A DNA stretch of 64,000 nt, taken from positions 868,001 to 932,000 of the forward strand of contig NZ_CP010554.1 in NCBI RefSeq assembly GCF_000934545.1, in the 5' to 3' direction. The notes below the pieces were generated by a model. It was not told where the DNA came from, did not search any database, and saw only the letters and a list, made by a program, of their open reading frames with translations. A program made the translations under genes and the position numbers. Every line of letters begins with the position of its first letter. Position 1 is the first letter of the stretch. Origin of the DNA: Rugosibacter aromaticivorans (GTDB lineage Bacteria; Pseudomonadota; Gammaproteobacteria; Burkholderiales; Rhodocyclaceae). Shown here piece by piece: positions 49,822 to 58,315 of this stretch.

Positions 49822-50338
49822 GGTGCCTGTCATGCTGGCCGTGGATAAACACCTGGCAGTCCAGCAACACCTGTTTTACGAAGCGCGGTTGCTGGATGAC
49901 GAGCGTTTTAACGACTGGCTCGCCTTGCTCGAAGAAGATATCCGTTACCGCATGCCCGTCACTGAGCGACGTTTCCGCAAAGACCGTAGTGCACCACTGG
50001 CCTTTGGTGGCGGCTATATTTTTGATGACACGAAAGCCCGCTTGGCCATGCGCGTCGAGCGCCTGCAGTCCGGGCTGGTGTGGGCGGAAGACCCGCGCAA
50101 CAAAGTGCGTCGCAGCATCAGCAATGTCGAAATCTGGCAAGGCGCGGAAGCCAACGAGGCAGAGGTGTATTCGGTAGTGAGCATTCATCGCAGCCGGATT
50201 GACGGTGAAGAAAAACATTTTGTGGCCGGTCGTCGTGATGTGTGGCGTGAAACCACCCAAGGCTGGCGACTCGCCTTGCGTGAAATCCGGCTCGACAATG
50301 CCGTGGTATTAGACAGCAACATGAACACATTTTTTTAA
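49793..50338 (+). CDS. Ring-hydroxylating oxygenase beta subunit (B5)
   Basis: 181 aa from ATG 49793, with tggaggc at 49781-49787; the much longer frame from 49520 is antisense-free but overlaps A5 and is not used. LFYEARLLDDERFNDWLAL, RRSISNVE and the terminal SNMNTFF are typical of biphenyl/naphthalene-type small subunits. Pairs with A5. Confidence 0.87.
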   Translation: MNSALSKPLEVPVMLAVDKHLAVQQHLFYEARLLDDERFNDWLALLEEDIRYRMPVTERRFRKDRSAPLAFGGGYIFDDTKARLAMRVERLQSGLVWAEDPRNKVRRSISNVEIWQGAEANEAEVYSVVSIHRSRIDGEEKHFVAGRRDVWRETTQGWRLALREIRLDNAVVLDSNMNTFF

Positions 50339-50355
50339 ATCAGGAGGAGACAGTC

Positions 50356-51573
50356 ATGTCAACGCACTCAACACACGTCTACACAGGCACCTATACCGGT
50401 GACGCACCCAGGGTATGGCCGGCCAAGGTCAACCAGATTCCCAAGGAAGTTTTTGGCGATGAAGCGCTGTTTGAAGAAGAACTCAAGAAGATTTTTTACG
50501 GCGACACGTGGCACGCTGTCGGCCATGCGGCAGAAATTCCCAATGTGGGCGATTTCAAGACCTTTGATCTGGGCCGGGTCCCCCTGCTGATTGCGCGCGG
50601 CAAGGATAACCAGGTGCGGGTGTTTTTCAACAGCTGCACGCATCGTGGCAACCAGCTGGAAACCTCTGTCAGCGGTAACCGCAAGGAATTCGAATGTCCC
50701 TATCACCGCTGGCTGTTTTCGCTGGACGGCACGCTGGCCGCCTGCCCGGGGTCGAAAGAATTCGCGCCGGACTTCAAGCAGGAGCACTTTGGCCTGGTCG
50801 AGGTTAAAACCGATCAGTATCTCGGCTTGATCCTGGTCACCATGGGCAAGAACACGCCACCGCTGAAAGAGTGGCTGGGCGAATCCGCGCTGCCAACGCT
50901 GAACGCACTATTGGGCGGTGATGGTCGCCTCAAGCTGCTGGGCTACCAAAAAGTGCGCTACGCCTCGAACTGGAAAGGCTATAACGATAACGACGGCTAT
51001 CATGCGCCGTTGTTGCACACCGGATTTCGCTTGCTGAACTGGCAAGGGGGCAAAGGCTTTCAGCGCATGACGCCGAACGGGCATGTGCTCTTTGAAGCCG
51101 AATTAAAGCCAGCGACAGGTAATGGTTTTCTTAAAGATCCTTCGCTGATCGAATTCAAAGGCAGTAACCCCGAACGAGGTTCAGTCATCACCCAGTTATT
51201 TCCGATGACAGTGATGACCAAGCACATGGATGTGATTAATCTGCGCTTTGCCATTGCACGCAGCCATGAGGTCACCGAAGTGCACTACGCCTACTTTGCG
51301 CATGAGGACGACAGTGAAGAATTGGTGCAGCATCGCATCCGCCAGTCATCCAACCTGCTGGGCGCCTGTGGCATGGTGAGCATGGAAGACGCCGCTATCT
51401 TTCAGCGAATACACATCGGCAATCAAACCCCCGGCTTTGCCGAGTTCCAAAAAGGTGTCACTAGCCTTACAGAGATTCCCACGGACGTCAAGCAAAACGA
51501 TGAGACCGGCAACCTGCCGCGCTGGGAACACTACCGAAAAGTCATGGGCTTCAAACGGGAGGGCGAGCAATGA
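50356..51573 (+). CDS. Rieske non-heme iron oxygenase, alpha subunit (A6)
   Basis: 405 aa. Rieske ligands C94-x-H96 (CTHRG) and C114-x2-H117 (CPYHRW); iron site D213-x2-H216-x4-H221 in NDGYHAPLLH. Sister of A1. Its N-terminus (VWPAKVNQIPKEVFGD, FEEELKKIFYGD) is also the source type of the pseudogene fragment at 58059. The beta gene starts on an ATGA overlap. Confidence 0.9.
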   Translation: MSTHSTHVYTGTYTGDAPRVWPAKVNQIPKEVFGDEALFEEELKKIFYGDTWHAVGHAAEIPNVGDFKTFDLGRVPLLIARGKDNQVRVFFNSCTHRGNQLETSVSGNRKEFECPYHRWLFSLDGTLAACPGSKEFAPDFKQEHFGLVEVKTDQYLGLILVTMGKNTPPLKEWLGESALPTLNALLGGDGRLKLLGYQKVRYASNWKGYNDNDGYHAPLLHTGFRLLNWQGGKGFQRMTPNGHVLFEAELKPATGNGFLKDPSLIEFKGSNPERGSVITQLFPMTVMTKHMDVINLRFAIARSHEVTEVHYAYFAHEDDSEELVQHRIRQSSNLLGACGMVSMEDAAIFQRIHIGNQTPGFAEFQKGVTSLTEIPTDVKQNDETGNLPRWEHYRKVMGFKREGEQ

Positions 51574-52076
51574 GTCAAGCAATCACCGCGGCACACAACA
51601 GCGCCATTGACGCGCTCCACACCGCATACCTCGCCGCCCTGGACCAAGGCGACATGGCGGCCTGGGCCGCCACCTTCGCTTTGGCCCCCGACACCCGTTA
51701 CTTTTGCACCTCCGCAGAAAACGACCGGCGTGGTTTGCCGCTGGCGCTGATGTACGACGACTGTCGCGGCCGGATAGACGACCGCGTCTCGTTCGTGACC
51801 AAAGTCTGGGCCGGCACCTATCAACCCTATCGCACCCGTCACTTCATTCAGCGCCTGAGCATGGACGCCGCAGGGACTAACCAATACCGCGTGACCTCCG
51901 GTTTTACGATCATGATGACCCCCGAAGGGGGCGCCACCACGGTACTCACCAGTGGCGAATACCGCGACCTGATCGAGATCCAGGGGGATGGTGACAAATT
52001 CCGCGCCGTGTTCCGCGAACGGCGCGCTGTGTATGACGCCGATGTGCTGCCACGCTATATCGTGTTTCCGTTTTGA
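51570..52076 (+). CDS. Ring-hydroxylating oxygenase beta subunit (B6)
   Basis: 168 aa, overlapping A6 by 4 bp. SnoaL-like; motifs RGLPLALMYDDCRGRIDDR, YQPYRTRH and terminal RYIVFPF match B1. Cofolds with A6. Confidence 0.87.
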   Translation: MSQAITAAHNSAIDALHTAYLAALDQGDMAAWAATFALAPDTRYFCTSAENDRRGLPLALMYDDCRGRIDDRVSFVTKVWAGTYQPYRTRHFIQRLSMDAAGTNQYRVTSGFTIMMTPEGGATTVLTSGEYRDLIEIQGDGDKFRAVFRERRAVYDADVLPRYIVFPF

Positions 52077-52088
52077 GGAGAAAAGAAA

Positions 52089-52658
52089 ATGAATCCAGTT
52101 TCCGAGATGCTATCGAGCACATCGACTACAGATAAATCGGTGCAGGCACCGCCGCTGCTGGATGATTTCACCTGGAATGGCTGGTCAGCCATGGAGGTGC
52201 AATGGCGGGTTGAGCGATTGCACAGCCGCTATGCTGCGTGCATCGACGATGACGCCTTGGAGAGCTGGCCAGAATTTTTCACGCTGGATGCTTGTCGTTA
52301 CGAGATTATCCCCCGCGAAAACGTAGAACGTGGCCTGCCGCTGGCGCTGATGTTTTGCACCAGTCGCGGCATGCTGGTCGATCGCATCGTCTCCCTGCGC
52401 GAAGCCAATATCTACCCGCAGCGCTGGTATCGGCATATCATCTCGAATGTGCTGATTCAGTCGGTTGATGCAGATGGCTTGCAAGTGCAGAGCAACTACG
52501 TCGTTTTGCAAACCCGTCGCACCGGCCAGACGGAAATTTTCAGTGCCGGCAAGTATGTTGATCGCATCGTACTGCACAAGGGCGAACTTAAATTCGCTGA
52601 AAAGCGGGTAGTGGTCGATACGCATCGCGTCGACACGCTGCTTGTTGCCCCTATCTGA
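52089..52658 (+). CDS. Ring-hydroxylating oxygenase beta subunit (B7)
   Basis: 189 aa. It carries RGLPLALMFCTSRGMLVDR, RWYRHIISNVLI and VDTLLVAPI, as in salicylate/anthranilate hydroxylase small subunits. Unusually it precedes its presumed alpha partner (A7, 15 bp downstream), the reverse of the other pairs. A long N-terminal extension of about 25 residues is Ser/Thr-rich. Confidence 0.85.
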   Translation: MNPVSEMLSSTSTTDKSVQAPPLLDDFTWNGWSAMEVQWRVERLHSRYAACIDDDALESWPEFFTLDACRYEIIPRENVERGLPLALMFCTSRGMLVDRIVSLREANIYPQRWYRHIISNVLIQSVDADGLQVQSNYVVLQTRRTGQTEIFSAGKYVDRIVLHKGELKFAEKRVVVDTHRVDTLLVAPI

Positions 52659-52673
52659 AAGGAGAATGACATC

Positions 52674-53945
52674 ATGAACGCACCCATGGATCAATTTGAA
52701 AAACGTTGGACAGCCGGTCGGGAGGGTTTCCGCGTTCCGTATGAGGTGTTTACCGATCGCGCTTATTACGATCGCGAGCAAGAGAAGATTTTTCGTGGCG
52801 AGACCTGGTCGTTTGTCGGCCTGGAAGCTGAGTTACCCAATAAGGGCGACTTTAAGGCCACGGCCATTGGTGACACACCCGTCATTGTGACGCGTGACCA
52901 AACCGGCCAAATTCGTGTATTCAAAAATCGCTGTGCGCATCGTGGGGCGCTTTTAGTCCGCGAGTTACGTGGCAATACAAAATCGTTTGATTGCGTGTAT
53001 CACCAATGGTCGTTTGATCTCACTGGCGCGCTACGCGGTGTGCCTATGCGTCGTGGTGTGCGTGGCGAAGGCGGTATGCCACCTGAATTTGACATGGCTA
53101 ACTTCGGGCTGGATGCGTTGCGCGTCGAAGCCCTGAATGGCGTTATTTTTGCCAGTTTTTCCAGCACCGTTGAGCCGCTACTTGATTATCTTGGCAAAGA
53201 GGTTGTCGATACAATCAAAAAGATTTTCAATCGCCCGATTCGGATTATGGGGGATCAGCGTCAGTATGTTCACGGCAACTGGAAGCTCTACGCAGAAAAT
53301 ACGCGGGACCCCTATCACGGTAGTTTGCTGCATCTGTTTCACAACACCTTCGGCCTTTACCGTGCAACGCAATCCGGCGTATCGCACATGGATGCTTCAA
53401 AACGCCATTCGATTCTGAAAGTTGTCGCAACAGCGGTACCGGCTAGCGAAAGCGAAGATAAAGAAGTTTATAAAGATGTACGGTCTTACAACACCGAGTT
53501 TCACTTGCAAGACCCAAGCATTCTTGCGGGTAGAAAAGAATTTGATGACGGCTCAACGCTTATCATCAATGCCATTTTTCCAAATCTGCTCTTGCAACAG
53601 ATTGCCAACACCTTGGCGGTGCGCCAGTCGGTGACCTATGCGCCGGATGCTTTTGAAATTGTCTGGACACTATTCGGCTACGCGGATGACGATGAGGAAA
53701 TGCAGATGATCCGCATGAAGCAATCCAACCTCATCGGGCCCGCCGGTTTGATTTCGATGGAAGACGGCGAAGCGGTCGAGATCGTGCAGGAGGCCGTGGT
53801 GCGTGATGGGCAAAAGACGTCACTTCTCGCCATGGGTGGTGGGCATGCTGAAAATGTCGAACACATGATTACCGAAGGCCCGATCATCGGCTTTTGGGAG
53901 AATTACTGCCGCTATCTGGGAATTATTTCTCGCACTGCCGAATAA
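52674..53945 (+). CDS. Rieske oxygenase alpha subunit, salicylate/anthranilate-hydroxylase type (A7)
   Basis: 423 aa, the same length as NagG-type salicylate 5-hydroxylase large subunits. Rieske ligands C87-x-H89 (CAHRG) and C107-x2-H110 (CVYHQW); iron site D212-x2-H215-x4-H220 in TRDPYHGSLLH. Segments GNWKLYAENTRDPYH, NTFGLYRATQSG and LIGPAGLISMEDGE parallel NagG and AndAc. It probably hydroxylates an aromatic carboxylate, but the product cannot be fixed. RBS aaaggag. Confidence 0.87.
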   Translation: MNAPMDQFEKRWTAGREGFRVPYEVFTDRAYYDREQEKIFRGETWSFVGLEAELPNKGDFKATAIGDTPVIVTRDQTGQIRVFKNRCAHRGALLVRELRGNTKSFDCVYHQWSFDLTGALRGVPMRRGVRGEGGMPPEFDMANFGLDALRVEALNGVIFASFSSTVEPLLDYLGKEVVDTIKKIFNRPIRIMGDQRQYVHGNWKLYAENTRDPYHGSLLHLFHNTFGLYRATQSGVSHMDASKRHSILKVVATAVPASESEDKEVYKDVRSYNTEFHLQDPSILAGRKEFDDGSTLIINAIFPNLLLQQIANTLAVRQSVTYAPDAFEIVWTLFGYADDDEEMQMIRMKQSNLIGPAGLISMEDGEAVEIVQEAVVRDGQKTSLLAMGGGHAENVEHMITEGPIIGFWENYCRYLGIISRTAE

Positions 53946-53993
53946 GGTTAGCGTGAGCCACAATGCGTTGAAGCGTTTTGAGGAGTTCAGTGA

Positions 53994-55244
53994 ATGAAAC
54001 CATCACGACACTATGCGGATTTGGCAAAAGTCGATCGAACGCATGCTAGTTTATATACCGATCCCGAGGTGTACCAAGAAGAGCTGGACCGAATTTTTTA
54101 CCGTTCGTGGGTGTATGTGGCGCATGAGAGTGAAATTCCTCATCCCGGCGATTTCAAAACAACATTTATCGGCGATGTGCCGGTAGTGGTAACGCGTGAC
54201 GCCGAGCATAAAGTGCATGTTCTCATCAATCGCTGCATGCACCGCGGGGCAACGGTGTGTCCGGTGGAAAAAGGCAACACCAAGACATTCACTTGTTATT
54301 ACCACGGCTGGGAATACAGCTTGAAAGGTGATCTGCTCGCTGTTGGTTTGCCCAGGGGGTATAACGAAGGGGAACTGGATAACCGGTCGCTGGGACTGGT
54401 TTCGGCTAAACGGGTGGAGAGTTATCGCGGAATTATTTTTTCTTCCCTGGTGGCTGAACCGGATATTTCTTTAATTGAAAAGCTATCAGGCATCAAAGAC
54501 TATATCGATCTGTATATGGATTTTTCACCTGTCAGCCAGATTCGGGTCGGTGCCAGCGGTATCAATAAACATTTCTATCACGCGAACTGGAAGATCCAAG
54601 TGGAAGGCAGCGTCGAGGGCTACCATGCCCCGATCACGCATACCACGGCGTTTGACATCATGATTCGCAAAATGGGCATGCCATCGAACTATCAGACGCA
54701 ACCACTCAAGGGAATTGATGCGCGCTACGGTAATAATGTGCTGCAAATTTATCGTTTGCCGGATGAAGCCGTGTTGAAACGATGGGGTCCTGAATTTATC
54801 GATTTGTTGAGTCAGGCCCATGGACGAGAGCGGGCAATGGAAGTATTGCGTAGCCGCTTCAATCTCGTATTGTTTCCCAATCTGGCAATACTTGAATATC
54901 AGTTTCGTGTCATTCGCCCCATGGGGCCAGAAAAGACAGAGGTTCGTCTTTATCACACCACTTTAGAAGGTGTGCCTCAGCGTATCAACACGCGCAGGGT
55001 GCGTGAGCATGAGTTTTTCTATAGCCAGTCAGCCTTTGGTTCGCCGGATGATTACGCAATGTTTGATCGCATCGGGCAGGGGCTTCATGCTGGCATGGTG
55101 CCTTGGGTCCTGTTAAATCGAGGCATGCAGACGGAACAACAGGATGAGCAGGGGCGCCGTTATGGCGGACACACCCAGGAGACGCAGCAACGCGCACCTT
55201 ATTACGAATATCGTCGATTGATGCAAGGGGCAGCGCATGCGTAA
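53994..55244 (+). CDS. Rieske non-heme iron oxygenase, alpha subunit with Glu in place of the bridging Asp (A8)
   Basis: 416 aa. Rieske ligands C81-x-H83 (CMHRG) and C101-x2-H104 (CYYHGW). The iron site reads SVEGYHAPITH: H211 and H216 are present, but the position that is Asp in the other eight alpha subunits (bridging the Rieske and iron centres) is E208. Glu could still conduct electrons or shift reactivity. B8 overlaps its end by 8 bp. Confidence 0.88.
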   Translation: MKPSRHYADLAKVDRTHASLYTDPEVYQEELDRIFYRSWVYVAHESEIPHPGDFKTTFIGDVPVVVTRDAEHKVHVLINRCMHRGATVCPVEKGNTKTFTCYYHGWEYSLKGDLLAVGLPRGYNEGELDNRSLGLVSAKRVESYRGIIFSSLVAEPDISLIEKLSGIKDYIDLYMDFSPVSQIRVGASGINKHFYHANWKIQVEGSVEGYHAPITHTTAFDIMIRKMGMPSNYQTQPLKGIDARYGNNVLQIYRLPDEAVLKRWGPEFIDLLSQAHGRERAMEVLRSRFNLVLFPNLAILEYQFRVIRPMGPEKTEVRLYHTTLEGVPQRINTRRVREHEFFYSQSAFGSPDDYAMFDRIGQGLHAGMVPWVLLNRGMQTEQQDEQGRRYGGHTQETQQRAPYYEYRRLMQGAAHA

Positions 55245-55752
55245 TGCGGAGCAAGCAGCTCCTGTACTCACGCGTGCCGACGCCGAGGATTTTTTGTATC
55301 GCGAAGCAAGGTTACTGGACGAGGGCCACTGGCGGGAGTGGCAAAAATTGTTTATGCCCGATGCGCTGTACTGGTTGCCTTCCAGTGCTGCGCCGGAAGT
55401 TGACCCGGATAACTACATCTCCATTATTTATGACGATATGGATCTGCTTAATGAACGCTTGGGGCGACTTGAAAGCGGCGCTTGCCATGCGCAGATTCCT
55501 TCTTCGCGAACCTTGCACATGATTGGAAATGTCATGGTTTCTGCGGCAGAAAATCACGTCGTCGTTTTTTCAAATCAGGTGATTCATGAGTACCGCAGCA
55601 ATACCCAGTCTCGCTTCTACCCGTTGCAAGCTTTCCCGGCGCATTGTGAGCACCATCTGCGGTGGCATGCGTGTGAATGGAAAATGGCTTTCAAGAAAGT
55701 CCAGTTGCTTAACTGTGATGGCGAGATTTTTGATCTCAGCTTTCTCATTTAA
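55237..55752 (+). CDS. Ring-hydroxylating oxygenase beta subunit (B8)
   Basis: 171 aa, start overlapping A8 by 8 bp. Features FLYREARLLDEGHWREWQKLF, YWLPSS, SRTLHMIGNVMV and terminal FDLSFLI. It forms the A8B8 oxygenase and leads directly to the CMD-VOC fusion gene 14 bp on. Confidence 0.87.
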   Translation: MRNAEQAAPVLTRADAEDFLYREARLLDEGHWREWQKLFMPDALYWLPSSAAPEVDPDNYISIIYDDMDLLNERLGRLESGACHAQIPSSRTLHMIGNVMVSAAENHVVVFSNQVIHEYRSNTQSRFYPLQAFPAHCEHHLRWHACEWKMAFKKVQLLNCDGEIFDLSFLI

Positions 55753-55765
55753 ATGAGATTGATCT

Positions 55766-56746
55766 ATGACTGAACCCCGATCTTCAGGTAGCGATGGCTT
55801 TCCATTTTCTCGAGAAAGCCGCGATTTTCAGCAAGGGCTGACGTTGTTACGCAAGGTTCTCGGTTCAGAAGATGCTGGACGCATAGAGTCCTTATTGGAC
55901 AACCCGCTGTTTGGCAATGAAATAGGCTATTTGTTTGCCAAAACGTGGGGAGCGCTCTATGCCCGAGAAGGTCTGCTGCTCAAAGAGCGTGCGCTGATTC
56001 TGATGGGGACGGATCTGGCACTGGGCCGCGAAGGGCCGCTCAAGGATCACATGCGGGTTGCCTTGCATGGGGGCATGAGTCCTAAACAAATCATAGAGGC
56101 GTTATTTCAAACTGTTTTTTACGTGGGGGCTCCCGCGCTGGTTTTGGGATTGAAAGTCGCCAATGAGGTCATGACACCATACCTGCAAGAAGCAAAAGAC
56201 ACCTCGCTCATTCCTCATAAGTTTAAAAAGGAGATCACTGTGAAAGATTTAGGCGTGCGGCTCGGCCCCATCAATCACGTTGCCATGGCAGTCAAGGATT
56301 GGGAAAAAACTGCGCGGGGATTTGCCAGTTTGATGGGGCTGAAAACCTGGCGAAAAATGGAAATTCCCTCAGCCATCATGGAAAAGGCTGAGTATTACGG
56401 CAAACCGAGCGAGTTTGTTTGGATCTCGGCTTTTGCCAAACTCGGCGATACGCTCATCGAGCTCTGCCAACCGGTATCGGGGGATACCATCTTCGCTGAC
56501 TTTGTAAATCAGCATGGCGATGGCATGCAGCACGTGGGGGATCTTTCCCACCCGGAACCCTTGGAGCTGGTACGTAAATACACGAGCCAAGGTGTCAAGA
56601 TCGCCAATTACTGCAAGATTCCCGGTGTGATCGAGCTTTATTATCTGGATACCCGCGAGCAATTGGGCGGCATGTTCCTGGAAGTGGTGGCACCGCCTAC
56701 GTTTGCGCAAATCGCCGCGCTGGGCGAAGACGTGACATTTGAATAG
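55766..56746 (+). CDS. Carboxymuconolactone decarboxylase-like/VOC fusion protein
   Basis: 326 aa. Residues about 40-135 form an all-helical CMD/AhpD-type domain (KERALILMGTDLALG, DHMRVALHGGMSPKQIIEAL, VGAPALVLGLKVANEV) without the CxxC pair, so it is closer to gamma-carboxymuconolactone decarboxylase than to peroxidase AhpD. After a basic linker, residues 170-326 form a vicinal-oxygen-chelate domain with metal ligand candidates His (INHVAMAV), Glu (LIELCQP), GMQHVGD and Glu (LEVVAP). I know of no well-studied enzyme with this pairing. In a Rieske operon it could decarboxylate or isomerise a ring-derived acid. Confidence 0.8.
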   Translation: MTEPRSSGSDGFPFSRESRDFQQGLTLLRKVLGSEDAGRIESLLDNPLFGNEIGYLFAKTWGALYAREGLLLKERALILMGTDLALGREGPLKDHMRVALHGGMSPKQIIEALFQTVFYVGAPALVLGLKVANEVMTPYLQEAKDTSLIPHKFKKEITVKDLGVRLGPINHVAMAVKDWEKTARGFASLMGLKTWRKMEIPSAIMEKAEYYGKPSEFVWISAFAKLGDTLIELCQPVSGDTIFADFVNQHGDGMQHVGDLSHPEPLELVRKYTSQGVKIANYCKIPGVIELYYLDTREQLGGMFLEVVAPPTFAQIAALGEDVTFE

Positions 56747-56789
56747 CCTTTCATTCCACCGTTAAGAGGAACACGTGAAGGAGAACCGT

Positions 56790-57845
56790 ATGTCTGCGAC
56801 CATTCCTGTCGATGGCTGGCACTACACCAGCGTGGTGGTGCGCGATTACCGTCAGGTCGTCAGCCACTTTGCCCGATTTTTTGGTATTGCGCGCTGGGAA
56901 GTCACCCGCATTGACGGCAAGCGCCTGAGCCATGCGACATACGAAGGACAGCCGGTCACCCATCGCTACATCCGGGTGGTTGGGCGTAATGCAGATTTGG
57001 GGATTGAGCTGATTCAGCCGGTGGATGGTGCTTCCAGCTATCAGGCAATGCTCGATACAGTCGGCGAGGGGATGCATCATGTCAACGCCACGCACTGCAC
57101 GCCAGACGTATTTGCCGCGTTACGCCCGATGCTTTCCGAGATGGGTGTCGGCATACGGCAAAGCGGATCGTTTTGTGATGCGATGGATTCGTATCTGCTC
57201 GACACACGTGCCTTGTTATCGAATATTCAACTCGAAGTTGTCTGTCCCCGTCGCTCGGATTGGCGCGACATGCTGCAACCGGATGAAGTTCTGGCGTTTG
57301 ATCTGGCGCAACTCGGCCCGCAGTTTTTGCGGACGAGCCGGATGTTTCATGTAGGGGTTGTCTGTCGGGATCGCCATATCGCTAAAGAAAATTTGCGCAA
57401 ACTCGTCGGCATGGAGCGGTGGATAGAGTTCAATGTGGAGTCTGGCAAGACCATGAACGACACCACCTATTACGGCGAGCCGGTGCATCACGCTTACGAT
57501 AATCATGTGGGTCGCATTGGCGAATTGTGTTTTGAACTGATTACCCCACGCACTGATAAATGTGTGTATGACGAATTCCTCAAGGAACGTGGCGAAGGCA
57601 TGCATCACACGTATCCCGCGCTGTGTTCAAAAGCCGAATTTACCGCGGCATTGCCTGAACTCGAAAAACACGGTATGCCGGTTATTCAGGGCGGAACCAT
57701 TGGCGACTTGATGGAGTTTTACTATATTGACACGCGCCGTTATTTGCCCGGCATTACCACCGAAGTGGTCATTCCGTTGCGCGACGACTGGCTCACTGTG
57801 ATGTTTCCGGATCCACGCGACGCATGGATTTTAACCGGCGAATAA
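56790..57845 (+). CDS. Tandem VOC-domain protein
   Basis: 351 aa from ATG 56790 (aaggaga upstream). Two VOC units of about 150 residues: unit 1 with WHYTSVVVRD, ELIQP, GEGMHHVNA, IQLEVV; unit 2 with FHVGVVCRD, CFELITP, GEGMHHTYP, TTEVVIP. Each has the His/Glu pattern of the metal-dependent VOC superfamily, which includes methylmalonyl-CoA epimerase and type I extradiol dioxygenases. The spacing suggests epimerase/isomerase chemistry, but ring cleavage cannot be excluded. It follows the CMD-VOC fusion and shares ancestry with its VOC half. Confidence 0.8.
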   Translation: MSATIPVDGWHYTSVVVRDYRQVVSHFARFFGIARWEVTRIDGKRLSHATYEGQPVTHRYIRVVGRNADLGIELIQPVDGASSYQAMLDTVGEGMHHVNATHCTPDVFAALRPMLSEMGVGIRQSGSFCDAMDSYLLDTRALLSNIQLEVVCPRRSDWRDMLQPDEVLAFDLAQLGPQFLRTSRMFHVGVVCRDRHIAKENLRKLVGMERWIEFNVESGKTMNDTTYYGEPVHHAYDNHVGRIGELCFELITPRTDKCVYDEFLKERGEGMHHTYPALCSKAEFTAALPELEKHGMPVIQGGTIGDLMEFYYIDTRRYLPGITTEVVIPLRDDWLTVMFPDPRDAWILTGE

Positions 57846-57935
57846 CCCTGCACGATTGATATCGTGATATTGATAACCGCTTTTTTATTGTTGCATGTAT
57901 TGGCACATGGAGCGTTTCATGAATGGCAGGTCGGT

Positions 57936-57963
57936 AAAAGCTCGGCGCTGGTGAGACGGTAAA
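57936..57963 (+). repeat. Dispersed short repeat, copy 7 (intergenic)
   Basis: AAAAG then CTCGGCGCTGGTGAGACGG and TAAA, the best plus-strand match. It lies in the 470-bp stretch 57846-58315, which otherwise holds the Rieske fragment at 58059 and a short AT-rich run. Confidence 0.8.
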
Positions 57964-58058
57964 TACAGTGACGATAGAGGGCGAACAGTATCGCGGTAAT
58001 ATCAAGCAATGCGCAATAGCATCAGAGAGCACTATAAATCGTTTAATGAGGAGGCCGC

Positions 58059-58222
58059 ATGACCCCTGCAATCCCAACCCCACCCATACCCCATCTCGGC
58101 CCGAAGCCTATACCGGCACTCCGCCAGTCATCTGGCCTGCCAAGGTAAACCAGATCCCCAGAGAAGTCTTTGGTGACGCGGCGGTTTTTGAAGAAGAACC
58201 CAAGAAGATTTTTTACGGCGAC
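58059..58222 (+). pseudogene. 5' fragment of a Rieske alpha gene (third A1/A6-type copy)
   Basis: An ATG behind a strong gaggaggc starts MTPAIPTPPIPHLGP; a frame change near 58105 is needed to continue into YTGTPPVIWPAKVNQIP and FEEEPKKIFYGD, which match A6 residues 12-50. The similarity stops at the GD codons; the following bases are unrelated. So only about 50 codons remain, with a frameshift and a Leu-to-Pro change. Confidence 0.85.
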
Positions 58223-58315
58223 TTTTCAAAGTTTTGTAAGGTTCCGTAAGAATTTCATTTCAGGAATGTTACGCAATATCCGGGCTAAGGAGACGGAACG
58301 GATCATGACTGGCAA

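Noticed and set aside
56790..57845. Calling the tandem VOC protein an extradiol ring-cleavage dioxygenase
   Set aside because: Length (351 aa) and His/Glu placement differ from BphC-type enzymes; left as VOC protein of unknown activity.
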